Origin: Stentor roeselii
Taxonomy: Eukaryota; Ciliophora; Heterotrichea; Heterotrichida; Stentoridae
Direction of reading: 5' to 3'
DNA length: 64,000 nucleotides
Assembly (NCBI GenBank): GCA_006503475.1
Contig: RSEH01000100.1
Coordinates: 1 to 64,000, forward strand
Both the position numbers and the translations under genes were made by a program. This document shows positions 10,601 through 21,100 of the stretch, piece by piece (positions within the stretch are counted from its first letter, which is position 1; each line of letters opens with the position of its first letter). Under the pieces are notes generated by a model. That model did not search any database and was not told the DNA's origin. It saw only the letters and a program-made list of their open reading frames with translations.

Positions 10601-11552
10601 GTCTGGAAATCGTTTCGAATATCAAAAAATAACACCCTACTCCTCCAAAGCTAAAATTTACCAGATTTCTCAAGACCTTCTCAGAATTTTCACTATTTCT
10701 CGAAGCTAAACTCATGCTAGGAACATATAAAAGTGTCCAAATCGCTAAAAAAATCGAATTTTTCAACTCACTGCTGATTTCCACCCTGACGTAAATACTA
10801 GAAGAGGTCAACATCACAGGAATCAAAGCTGCTAAAAAAAAGCAAATTTTTAAAAGTTCTTCATTTTTCTTTGTTTTTGCATCAACGGCTACAACGGCAA
10901 GGATAATAAAAAGCGAGGCAGTGGTCAACGTCGCGAAGATCTTTGAAAGTCGTGAATTCATTACAAGTTCATAAAGATACCCACAAAGAACAGCTCCAAA
11001 CGTCACAAGGACTGAAATGATTATAACAAAAGCACTTTTTTTAAAGTTTTTTTCCTCAGAAAGCATTAACAAGCAGATACCTTCAATTAAAAGCAAGGAA
11101 TATAAAAAAGGAAGACGAAGATGGTCGAATAAGCTTTTTTCAGTTCCTGTGTTGTGAGAAAAGTCAAGAAGATGAAGGAGGTATATTGAAGGAATCGTTA
11201 AAAAGAAACAGGTCGCTTCCCATGATTTGCTTGAAAAGGAAAGAAGAGAACTACTTATCAAAGCTGAGGATATTATTGAGGCAAAGGTAAGAGGCTTTAA
11301 GTAGAGGGTTTTTTCGTGATTTGTTTTTTGAGAGGTTAAAGGGAATAGAGGGTGTTGGAATGTTTTGGAGTTTAGAAAAGACTTTCGCTTGATTGAGAAG
11401 AGGAAGGAGAGAATCAGTAGGAGGTTTATTAATATTATCATTGGAAGGGATTGGAGAGACCTTTTGGAAGTACTGAGGGAGTAATAAAGAGCGGTTCCCG
11501 AGATGCTGATGAGGATATTGAGGGCTTTGAGTAAATGATATTTCCATGACAT
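7611..11552 (-). CDS. Large multi-pass membrane protein, tandem paralog 2
   Basis: A 1313-residue paralog of the 3319 and 12810 genes with the same layout: many N-terminal membrane segments, a soluble centre with CEKCRVGEDHDLP, and a C-terminal membrane block with FLLSNLICES and FNIEVHCKVIYSAIASC. The open frame extends 22 codons further upstream. I chose the inner ATG at 11552 because it aligns with the starts of both paralogs and has the usual gtataaatATG context. A hydrophilic Glu/Lys-rich tail of about 110 residues is longer than in the paralogs. The tandem repeat at 7355-7623 overlaps its stop codon. Function is unknown. Confidence 0.85.
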   Translation of the reverse strand: MSWKYHLLKALNILISISGTALYYSLSTSKRSLQSLPMIILINLLLILSFLFSIKRKSFLNSKTFQHPLFPLTSQKTNHEKTLYLKPLTFASIISSALISSSLLSFSSKSWEATCFFLTIPSIYLLHLLDFSHNTGTEKSLFDHLRLPFLYSLLLIEGICLLMLSEEKNFKKSAFVIIISVLVTFGAVLCGYLYELVMNSRLSKIFATLTTASLFIILAVVAVDAKTKKNEELLKICFFLAALIPVMLTSSSIYVRVEISSELKNSIFLAIWTLLYVPSMSLASRNSENSEKVLRNLVNFSFGGVGCYFLIFETISRLQQTTARDLKNIFILCFWVIPLGSLTCLSLAGASTGPLLFLLFFSITFSIFLAIFYLPGRFLFQLSLKISAKSSEEVQWFESRLVLLFSSLWKLVYIFSLCFLTRRLYFSTSQETSNSWINSQALLALISAMIHSVLLENINFFVVEAGHKYPSIRKISLVSQIIPSLLRETFVPVKRRWQKRIFFFFIVVESVTLSCFAVSKTVYFLTVFNLVTAFLFIVAFETKLKTWDRGSKISAEFLVFVWTCIYVPFVCGSSVIYKANGDGEIDETSSLMVFFIVVSVCVQMGLSSAELYEKISSKRFVYMNLLLKSKGFSLNYRNLVIEDYRNGNFENFEIIEKGNGGFEQYLKEHFIVVCEKCRVGEDHDLPRLFYEFKHFVFFRKILLQPEEFHRGKKIVKKSQVQENQEGNLNDEVIHHHKFSITNDKLLSYRELFRLRPEDDTVKKFNFVNALSGVYRHKIDKQEIKRDDFFMIFLKVTHNVSMQVVQKFDEDFILKVLKGIAELIHGEVTKKTLLLVEKEILTRDFNHETERKKEKEGNTLGSLTEKASKMYLNINVNVKNILDELIPYSLLSLQVPVNNNENSSIRDFLDELSKDPDDFTGDSIESINTSIQLLFFASIFNMYSLTSVALSGEINWLQSKLSLSTGIIPSESSWLVSVIFSFSLIFLLFFLTLTMICLIKYKKVNSKLIQFGKSFMIIIASGMLVENLIFLLSNLICESTNGKLHIQNNEDIECLSKNHVILLSISILSFIAYFFLVQVFYPSFHKLSTRVENYFNIEVHCKVIYSAIASCISNKLLGLKLVLCLVLAIALVFYAFVRIRTGKGNVEKFRSDMKEYLVVVWIYIWALVLYHDAAKTYGFIVLVVTVVFYSAYGQRTFFFWIFKVFKKACNKKKEIVAPENKEPEVVEGNSFKGLLEPCEGENEKSEGRNEVSRDEKEDFADLEKTRFAVEPQGKVLSVSQEISRDNIGEIKEKKEYQKKNKYYKAKSNKEKLNK

Positions 11553-12809
11553 ATTTATACGATTTAGTTTTGTCAATATATTTAATTTTTTTTTAGTGAT
11601 TTTAGATCCAAGTTCCAATCAAATTTGACTAATCTTCAAGTTCTAGTATTAATTATTGTTCTTGTATAAGCTAAATAATTTTTTAGGTTTGTTGTGCTGT
11701 AATTAGAAGTTTATGCTAGTGATTAAATAATTCAGATCTATCTTAAGATTTAATTTAATTTGGTTATTGAATTCATTTTTATGGGTTTTCTTTCAAGATT
11801 TGAAAAAAAAACCCTCTCTGTTTAAATTTTTGAAAAACATTATTTTTCCCTTCAGATTCGATTATAAGAGTAAATTATGTATTATATCAATCAAGACGTT
11901 ATCTAAATCAAGTAACAATAAATTCGGCAATTGAATAATCAGTAAGGACCAGATATAAATCCAAGTAATTCTTTTTGCTTATATTCGGGTAAAAAAGCAA
12001 AGAAATGAATGTTTTAATTAAAATATTCAGCCAATTCAAGAAGATCATTATATATATTAATATAAATTTATGTTTTTATAATTACTTGACACCTAGCAGA
12101 AAAATCTATGTAAAAACTCGAAATTTATTAGCATTAGCTATTCGAATATCTAAAGAATTGTTTAACTATATCATATTACAGAAAAATATTCCCTATTTAA
12201 ACATAAGGTTCTTAAGTAATTATCACACAGCTTTTATCAAGAGTGTAAATTATCCCAACAATAAATTTAAATTTAATATTTTTTAATCAATCAAGAAAAA
12301 ACTCAAATTATAAAATCACAGCATAGAATAATTTAAACTTATCATCGTGGTTTTACTGATAATGTTAAACTAATTAAAGCGATTTACTTAAATCATTTTA
12401 TATTCAATATTATTAAGTATTCATTCATTTATATCTTAGATATTTTTAATATAGATAATTTTATATCTTCATCAAATTAGAAATGTGTGTCTCTTTGAGT
12501 ATTAACATAAAACTAAAAACATATTTATTGAAGAAGAATTCAAATAATTTTTAGTTATTTTCAACTTTTGATTAAAGCCACAGTAGTAGTTCTTCAAGTC
12601 AGTAAAAATAAGAAAAGAAAAAAGAATACCATCTTCAATATGAAATATTTTTATCAACTAGAAATAAAATGATTCTAAATACGAAAATATCAAATAAGTT
12701 GATAAATTCAACACAATATTAACCTAAATCTATTCATGACTACTTTTTAAAATTTTCTTGAGAATTTCATCAGAAAGTTGAGTCATGAACTTATTGAATC
12801 TCCCATCGC
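11553..12809. other. AT-rich spacer with a relic of the membrane-protein family
   Basis: No intact gene is visible in 1.26 kb. At 11941-11964 a 24-nt string matches 3690-3713 in the 3319 gene at 22 positions. On the minus strand it would encode WIYIWSLL, aligned with WIYIWALL of the paralogs. No longer alignment around it was found by eye. The rest is random-looking AT-rich sequence with short ORFs. Confidence 0.5.
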
Positions 12810-15800
12810 TCAATTTTTCACAGCCCGGTAGTGAATAATCGGAGACTCACCAGTAGGCGAGTTTGGTAAATGACTATCTTGCAGTGAGTTATTGACTATT
12901 TCATCCTGATCAATAGAAGGTGTAATCTCAGACCCTTTTCTACAACAAATAACTGAAAAGCACCTTCTAAGTCTATCAAAAACCTTAAAAAGTCCATAAA
13001 TCGAGTACACAAAAATAACAACAACTAAAATAACGAACCCATATCGAATACCAACGTCATAATAAATCATCAAAGCAAGGCAATACACAAAGACAACCAT
13101 CAAATATTCCTTAATATCCTCCATAAACTTCTTCTCACACTTTCCAGCTTTAATCTTAAAAAATGAGTAAAAACTCAAAAAAATCCCTAAAACCAAGCAC
13201 AAAGCAAGTTTAAAACCCAAAAAATCATTACTCACACAACTTGCAATAGCTGCATATATCACTTTGCAATGAATTTCAATGTTAAAGTAATGTTCTTGCC
13301 TTGTACTTATTTTATGAAAACTCGGGTAAAATAACTGTGCCAAGAAAAAGTAAAAAATAAACAAAACAACAGAAAAAATCAAAAGAATCAGATGACTTCC
13401 ACTTAAACACTCGATATTTTCATTGTTTTGAATGTGAAATTTTCCGTTATTTGACTCGCAGATAAGATTTGACAATAAAAATATGAAGTTTTCAACAAGC
13501 ATTCCTGAAGCAACAACGATCATGAAAGACTTTCCTAAATTTATAATGATTTTAGGAGACCTTGCCTTGATCTTTATCAGGAAAAAGAGGAGAAGAGTGA
13601 TGAAAAAGAAAAGACCTATCAATGAAAAACTGATAATTAGTGAAAATGACCAATTTTTTTCTGATGGGACAACACCTGTTGATAAAGGAGTTTTTGATTC
13701 AAGCCAAGCGATTTGACCTGTTAAGGCCACTGAGGTTAAAGAGTACATGTTGAAGATTGATGCGAAAAAAATCAGAGAAATCGAAGAAGTCGTTGAGTTT
13801 ATAAAATCTTTTGAGAATTTTTCAGGCTCTTTTCCAAGATCGTCTAGAAAATCTTGAAGACTTGAGTTTTGGGTGGATTTTTCTGGGGTTATTATACTCA
13901 GAAGGGAGTATGGAATAAATGATTCTAGAGTGTTTTGGAATGTGATGTTGGTTTTTAAGTAAACTCTTGATGCACTTTTTGATAGTGAGTTTAGGAAATT
14001 TGATTGATTTTCTTGTTGTTCTGATATCTCAGCTCCTTGCCGCGATCGAAGTAAATCTTCTTTGACTTTTTGAATATTTTCTTTATTTACTTTTTTGTAT
14101 ATTAACCTGGCAGTGTCTTCTAAGACCTTTAAGATAAAAATCTTATCAAACTTCTGTTGGACCTGGTAAGAAACATCATGAGTTACTTTAAGAAAAATCA
14201 TGAAAAAATCATCTCTTGTAACGATTTTTTTGTTGATTTTTTCTCGATAAGCTACAACAAGAGCATTAATAAAGTTGATTTTTTTTACAACTTGATCGTT
14301 AGGACCCATTTTAAAGAGTTGCCGAAAAGTGATGAACTGATCATTTGTAACAATTAAGCGATTTGGAACCATTTCAGAATTTTCATTGTTTTCTCCATCT
14401 TTCAGCTCCTTGAAGTAATAATCGTATGCAGAAGGTTTAAGTAATAAAGTTCTAATAAGTTTGTAATGCTTATACTCATAAAATCCTCTGGGAACTTCAT
14501 GATCTTCTCCATTTCTGCACTGAGTACAAACTCTTTGAGAATGAGTCGATAAATACTCTTCAAAGCTCATCTCTCCTTTAAAAATAGCTTCAAAATTTTC
14601 CAAATTCTGATGATTAAAGTCTTCAATAATAAAATTTCTATAATTCATCGAAAATCCCTTACTTTTCAATAAATAATTCAAATAAACATGTTTATATGAA
14701 GTATTTTTTTCATAAAGTTCGCCAGTCAACAGTCCCAAGTAAATACAAAAAAAAACAACAATAAAGCTAATCATCAATGAAGAAGTCCAATCCCCACCTC
14801 CTTTAATTGAATCCCCTGAAATGACTGAAGCTCCACAAACACAAGGAATATAAAAACAAGTCCAAATAAAAACCAAAAACTCTCCAGTTATTTTTTTCCC
14901 CTCTTTCCAGGTTTTCAACTTGACTTCGAAGGCGACGATGAAAAAAAGAGCAGTGATGAGATTGAAAATGATGATAAAGTACATCAATTTTGAATAAGAG
15001 ATACAGGAAAGACTAATGACTTCAGCGATTACAAAGAAGACAAGAATGATCAGCTGGTAAAATCTTTTCGTTCTTTCAAAGGACTGTCGAAGCACTGAAG
15101 GGACTAGATTGTCTATAAGGGTTATTTTTCGTGTTGAAGGGTATTTGTGACCTGATTCAAACACGAAAAAGTTGACGTTTTCAAGAAGAAGACTGTGACA
15201 AAGTCCACTGAGAAGTGTTAATAGCCCTTGAGTTGTAATTAGGCGATTTGGGTTTAGGTCCTCGTTGCCCAGGAAGATTTTTCTAGTTAAAAAAAAAACT
15301 GTTAACATGTAACCGAATTTCCAAGTGTTTGAAAAGGTAAAAATCAAATTTTCTTCAACATATAAAATTTTTGAACAGTTTTTACTCCATGGAATCGAAG
15401 GATCTTTCTTCAGGACTTTCATTATCAGGTAGTAAGATAATGTGAAAGTACTGCTGGAAACTGGAAATATGATTAAAATGAGTAAAATCACCTTTGAAAC
15501 TCCACCTGGGACTAGTAAACAGATAAAAGTTCCAACAGGGATCAATAAAACACTTAAAATCATTGAATTCTTTTCTTCTCTTTTCGTCATCTGAGTGATC
15601 CTTGAAATCATCTCAAATGTCATGAAATAACACCCAAGTCCCAAAAAACTGAAATTAAAGACCTCACCAAGATTTTTTTCGTCCTTTGAAGCCAAACTCA
15701 TTCCAGGAACATAAAAAATTGTCCAAATTGCTAAAAAAATCGAATTTTTCACCTCTGAGCTGATTTCAAACCTGACATAAACACTCGACGAGATCAACAC

Positions 15801-16538
15801 TAAAGGTATCAAACCAGCTAAAAACAAACAAATTTCAATCATCTCTTTTTTTTCATCCTGACTTGCTTGAACTGCCGCAGCTGCCAAAATAAAAAAAACC
15901 AGAAAAGTCACAACTGTAGCTAAAACCTTAGAAAACCGAGAAACCATTACAAATTCGTAAAGAAAAACGCAAAGTGCAAGTCCAAAAACGACTAAAACCA
16001 CGACAATCCTTAAAAAAGCTTCAGAGTCAAACCAGTCCACTTCAGAAAATATCATCAAACAAAACCCTTCAATGAGAATTAAAGAATACACTAAAGGCAT
16101 CTTCAAATAATCAGAAATTGTTTTCTCGATTCCATGGTTTAGTGAAAAACCAAGTAAGTGAAGAAGGTAAACTACGGAAATTGAGAGAAAAATGTAGCAT
16201 ATTTGCCAGAGTTCACTTGAAAATGAAATCAGGAAACTGGAAAGTATTGCTGAGGAATAAATGAAGATCAGGGTCAAAGGGCGCAATGTCAGGACTTTTC
16301 CGTCTTGGACTTTGTGGGATTCTAGGAAAAAGAGAAGGGTTGAGAATGTCTTTGAATGAATGATTGGAGTTTTGAAGAGGGAGTAGAGAAGGGAGAGGAA
16401 TAGTAGAAGGTCAATAAAAATTATCATCAGGATCAGATGCATTGAAAGTTTTGATTTGTTTTGGGAGAAGTATATTGCTGTCCCTGAAAACCCTATCAGA
16501 ACAGTTAGGGCTTTAGGTAAATGGCAATACCACAGCAT
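12810..16538 (-). CDS. Large multi-pass membrane protein, tandem paralog 3
   Basis: A 1242-residue third paralog of the 3319 and 7611 genes. It begins MLWYCHLPKALTVLIGF, followed by a long run of membrane segments (about 6-25, 36-56, 87-107, 112-132, 146-167, 178-198, 206-225 and onward). The soluble centre carries CTQCRNGEDHEVP. The C-terminal membrane block has FLLSNLICESNNGK and FNIEIHCKVIYAAIASC. The tail is short and polar. The family shares Asn-Asn-Glu-(Asp/Asn)-Ile-Glu-Cys between two C-terminal segments, a possible extracellular loop. Family and role are unknown. The start has the context caaataaATG and agrees with the paralogs. Confidence 0.85.
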   Translation of the reverse strand: MLWYCHLPKALTVLIGFSGTAIYFSQNKSKLSMHLILMIIFIDLLLFLSLLYSLFKTPIIHSKTFSTLLFFLESHKVQDGKVLTLRPLTLIFIYSSAILSSFLISFSSELWQICYIFLSISVVYLLHLLGFSLNHGIEKTISDYLKMPLVYSLILIEGFCLMIFSEVDWFDSEAFLRIVVVLVVFGLALCVFLYEFVMVSRFSKVLATVVTFLVFFILAAAAVQASQDEKKEMIEICLFLAGLIPLVLISSSVYVRFEISSEVKNSIFLAIWTIFYVPGMSLASKDEKNLGEVFNFSFLGLGCYFMTFEMISRITQMTKREEKNSMILSVLLIPVGTFICLLVPGGVSKVILLILIIFPVSSSTFTLSYYLIMKVLKKDPSIPWSKNCSKILYVEENLIFTFSNTWKFGYMLTVFFLTRKIFLGNEDLNPNRLITTQGLLTLLSGLCHSLLLENVNFFVFESGHKYPSTRKITLIDNLVPSVLRQSFERTKRFYQLIILVFFVIAEVISLSCISYSKLMYFIIIFNLITALFFIVAFEVKLKTWKEGKKITGEFLVFIWTCFYIPCVCGASVISGDSIKGGGDWTSSLMISFIVVFFCIYLGLLTGELYEKNTSYKHVYLNYLLKSKGFSMNYRNFIIEDFNHQNLENFEAIFKGEMSFEEYLSTHSQRVCTQCRNGEDHEVPRGFYEYKHYKLIRTLLLKPSAYDYYFKELKDGENNENSEMVPNRLIVTNDQFITFRQLFKMGPNDQVVKKINFINALVVAYREKINKKIVTRDDFFMIFLKVTHDVSYQVQQKFDKIFILKVLEDTARLIYKKVNKENIQKVKEDLLRSRQGAEISEQQENQSNFLNSLSKSASRVYLKTNITFQNTLESFIPYSLLSIITPEKSTQNSSLQDFLDDLGKEPEKFSKDFINSTTSSISLIFFASIFNMYSLTSVALTGQIAWLESKTPLSTGVVPSEKNWSFSLIISFSLIGLFFFITLLLFFLIKIKARSPKIIINLGKSFMIVVASGMLVENFIFLLSNLICESNNGKFHIQNNENIECLSGSHLILLIFSVVLFIFYFFLAQLFYPSFHKISTRQEHYFNIEIHCKVIYAAIASCVSNDFLGFKLALCLVLGIFLSFYSFFKIKAGKCEKKFMEDIKEYLMVVFVYCLALMIYYDVGIRYGFVILVVVIFVYSIYGLFKVFDRLRRCFSVICCRKGSEITPSIDQDEIVNNSLQDSHLPNSPTGESPIIHYRAVKN

Positions 16539-18161
16539 TTATTTGCAGGATATCCTGCTTATTTTTAAATCTTATCACGAAAATTCTTCAATAATATCAA
16601 ACAAATAATTTAAGCTGAATACTTTCTTAGAATTGAAGTAGTCTTGGCACTTGGCTTAATAAATTCAAATTTTTTAATTTTCGTCAGAAAGAAGTATATA
16701 AAGGTTCTAAGATTACATAATCAATCTAATTCAATATCTTTTCTTGATATTCAAGATTTAACATTCATTTCTTTCTATAACGAAAGAATTATGCTTTAAT
16801 CAGAGAACGAAATTCTTTTCAAGATTTATTAATTTTGAATCAATACCTAAATGATGGAAAGTCTTTAGAACTAATTAATTTCAATAAATAATGATAATAA
16901 TTCGATTTAATATTATTACTATTCAGAATCGATATAAAGTTTATTTACTTTGCATTGATAGTATTTTAGAGGATCTTGATATAGGGTAATATTTATTAAT
17001 TTATATTGTACCTTGAATGGCACCTGTTATTTAATTTGCATTGAAAAATGACCCAAATTTTACCAATCACCCTTTTTCCATCTGTTATCCTTTTGAAATT
17101 TTATTTTGTTTATTTAAAAAACTAGGATCAATACCTACTACTGGATGACCTTCTGCTTATTATGTTGGACAGTGTTTGAATCAGAACAATTTTTTGACTC
17201 AGTATATCACTATGAGAAAAAATTCAAAACAATTGTCACTCTTGTTGGTTCTTGTTAGTGAAAACAAGATTAGTTTACTTAACTCTCATAACTAAAGAAA
17301 TAAAGATAAGAAGAGTACAAAAAACATTTAAGATAGCTTTTAATTTGAAAGTTTTAAGATTTTTATAAAAATCATTTATAATCAATTAAATTGGTTAATT
17401 CATATAAAATCTACATTTAAATGATTAGATTCTTACTAATAATCTAAATTATCATCATAAATTTGAAAATAATTTCCATCTCAATCAATACAAATATAAG
17501 AAATAAATCTAGATTGATCCTGCAACTTTCAAATTAATCCTCAATCTAATCAAATTATTCAGAAAGATAAGCGATTACTTTCCACAAGTCCTAACTTTAG
17601 ATCAAAGAGAGTAGAACTGCTAATCATGGTGCAGGCGATAAAACTTAAGCTCTAATAAGAACGCCCATAGTAACAGAAAGAAACTAAAGTGAAATCGTAG
17701 AAATAGAGGAAGTTCGCTATCAGCAAGAACGCTAAAACATCTTTTGCTTTTAAAAAGGCACAGAATAAGGTTCTGATGAATCCTTTCAGACACAAGTCAA
17801 AATTAAAGGTTTTTCAGTTGAGATAATCAATCTTACCTTACAATATTTTTAAGATACTATCAAACTGCGGAATCCTGGAGTCCTTTTTGCAATAATATTA
17901 GGTGCTACTCGCTAGACTTTTAAGTTATGAAGTGTGACATCAGCTACTGAGGTATTCAAAAATATTAAGACAAATAATATTGAAAGAGCTTAAGAATAAA
18001 TATAACCTCTTGGAAAAGAAATTTAAATGATAAAATTTAATATACCATTCCAATCTTAAAAACCTAATCAAAAACGATCTATAATTCAATATTCAATATT
18101 TTTCCTTGAAAATAGTATTCTAAGAACACGTAATTATCATTTATTCATTTTTACCTTTATA
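16539..18161. other. 1.6-kb AT-rich spacer with a higher-GC patch
   Basis: No gene is visible. Most of it is very AT-rich (12 percent G+C at 17341-17400). At about 17570-17950 G+C rises to about 33 percent and the sequence looks less random. Minus-strand frames there read in short protein-like runs broken by stops. It may be a dead gene or a non-coding RNA; I cannot tell which. The spacer separates the minus-strand membrane array from the plus-strand Cys-rich array, so both are transcribed away from it. Confidence 0.45.
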
Positions 18162-21100
18162 ATGTTCTTGATCTTGTTTATAATTCCTTGGCTCTGCTAC
18201 GCAACGAAAGAAATCGAATACAGGCTCTCAAAGAACTACGGACAGTTGATATACGACTTTTCCGGTCACTCTCGTCATCTATCCAATGGCAATTCTCTCG
18301 ATACCACCGACTATGATGGAAAATTCACTGATCGAGGATTCTATTGTTCAATTTTCACATGTGCAGTACCATTATCTTCAAACCCTCCAATGAATGTCCC
18401 TAATCCAGGAACAGTCGTAGTTTGGGTAAAAACTTCTTCTCAAGCAGGGTACTGTTTTCATCAATTTATCAATGATTCAAACCGCATATTGTACACCAAA
18501 TCTTCTTCAAATGTACTTGAAGTTCTCTATAATTTCAATGAAGTAACACTTCATTCAGTAAAAGGCCCAAGTGACTCTTTTCTAAGCAGTAAATTTTAAT
18601 CAGATCAATGGGTGATGATATCGATCATCTTCTCAGGAAGGTTTATAAAAGTTCATCAAAATCTGAAGTTAATGATTACTCTTGATTATATCACTGAATA
18701 TATACAAACTTATAGAATGGTTTTAGGGTCTTGCTTGAGTAATTATGTTACAAATAGTTTTTTTTATTATTTTGCGGTTTTCAGCTCTGATTCTGTGCAT
18801 GATAAATATATTGGCCTTGCTTCTAGTAAGTGCTTTACTGGAGATAATACTTGTGGGACTTGTAGTCTTTCTGTTTATTTGGAGTTTGAGAATGAATATG
18901 GCTGTGTTTCTGAAAGTTCTAATATTCAAACTGATGCATTTGGAAATAGCTGTTTAAATGGATATACTTGCAGGGATGGATTATCCATCCAATGTTTATG
19001 TGAGAGTAAGTCTTGTTATTTCCAGGGAAGTACTAGAATTGAGTGCATTCAGAAATCTAATGGAGAACTTACTCAAGCAGCTGTAGCTTGCAATAGTGTT
19101 GGACAAGGGTGTTGCTTAAATATTTGCTATGAATGCAACTTGAAAAGTTCCTGTTTAAAGTGTGTTGCTGACAATGCTTTTGTTGATCTAGATGGATTGT
19201 GCACATGCATGAATGGCTACTATGGAACCAGGCCATTAACACTAAAATCATCTTGTCATCCATGCAATTCTGAGTGTAAATTATGTACAAATAACCAAAA
19301 ATGCACATCTTGCATTGCAAATAATTCTGATCCTTATCTATCCTCCTGTAAATGCAAAGAAGGTTTCTACCAATCCTCAATAATAACCTTAGTCGATTCA
19401 TGCCAACCTTGTCAAAGTGAATGCAAGACTTGTTCTTCAAATTCATCTTGCGACTCATGCATTTCAGACAATTCTTCACCAAAAAATTCATCCTGTAAAT
19501 GTAAAGAAGGTTTTTACCAATCCTCAAATATGTCCTTAGTCGATTCTTGCAAGCCCTGTCAAATTGACTGTAAGACCTGTTCTTCAATATCATCTTGTGA
19601 CTCATGCATTTCAGAAAACTCATTTCCTTATCTTTCCTCCTGCAAATGCAAAGAAGGTTTCTACCAATCCTCAATCATGACATTAATCGATTCATGTAAA
19701 CCTTGTCAAAGTGAATGCAAGACTTGTTCTTCAAATTCATCTTGCGATTCATGTATTTCAGCCAATTCTTCCCCATATGATTCATCCTGTAAATGTAAAG
19801 AAGGCTTTTACCAATCCTCAAGTATGTCCTTCATTGATTCTTGCAAGGCTTGTCAAAGTGAATGCAAGACTTGTTCTTCAATATCATCTTGTGACTCATG
19901 CATTTCGCAAAATTCTAAATTATCTTCTTCAAGATGTATATGTGAAGACGGATTCTTCTCATCAGGTCCTTTAATCACCCAAAGCTCCTGCCAGAGATGT
20001 GATAGTCAATGTTTAACATGCAGTTCTTATTCAACTTGCCATTCTTGTATCTCAAAAAATGCTTTTCCACAAGTCTCTGGATGTAAATGCTTAGATGGAT
20101 TTTTTTCAATCGGCTCTCCAGTCACTCTTGAATCTTGCATTAAATGTGATACAAGTTGTCGAAAATGCGATAGTCTAACAGAATGTATTGAATGTATTTT
20201 TCCTAATACTCTAGTTGTCAATGGAATATGTAAATGTGTTCAAGGATATTTTTCTGAAGGATTGATTTCTGAAGAAAATTCTTGCATTAAATGTCTTGAG
20301 CATTGTATTCAATGTGATAAAATTACTGAATGCTCTTTATGTGGTTTTGGGTTTAGCTTAGTTGAGAATAAATGCATTTGTCTTGAAGGGTCTTGGATTG
20401 ATAACAGTTTAAATTCGATGATTTTCTGTCGAAAATGTAAAAAAGGTTGCAAATCTTGCTCTTCCTTTGATAAATGTGATATATGCTTTGATCTCTATTC
20501 TAAACCATTTAAAGATGGATGTCGATGTATTGAAAATTATTTCAATAAAACTGAGATTACAAAGGAAAATATTTGTGAAACTTGTAAAGAACCTCACTCA
20601 AAACTAGATTTATTAAGCAATGACTGTGTTTGTGAAAAAATGTTTTTTAATTCGGGTAAAAATAAAAGTTTGGATTGTCAAAAATGTTTGAAATTTTGTG
20701 AAATTTGTGAAAATTCATCAAGTTGTAAAAAATGCTCTTCTGGATTTTTTAATGAATTTGATCGATGTAGATGTCCTGAAGGTTTTTCGTTGATAAACGA
20801 AACTTGTATACAAAATTTTTTCGGATTAAGAATAAAAGTTTCAAAAAGTAACAACTTACTTCTTGAATTTTCAGAAAATTTGAAAAATAATTTGAGTGTT
20901 TCTGATTTAAAGATAAAAATTTCAAATGAACCTTTATTTTCATTTGAAGTTTTCAGTAGGTCTAAATCGAAGAGTCAAATTATTTTAAAATTTAAAGAAT
21001 CGGTAGGTAAAAATAGTGATTTGAAGTTGAATTTCAGTTTAAGACCTGTTTTTAGTTCAAATTACTCTGAACTTGATATATATGAATATCAAGTAAGACT

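Noticed and set aside
12005-12286. 93-residue frame in the spacer
   Set aside because: Very AT-rich, biased to Ile, Asn, Lys and Tyr, with no motif or context of a gene.
18598-18600. In-frame TAA in the Cys-rich gene as a sign of a pseudogene or of stop-codon reassignment
   Set aside because: The stop lies inside a 15-nt GT..AG string with A at position 10, and both relatives have such a string at the same place; TAA, TAG and TGA end other genes normally.
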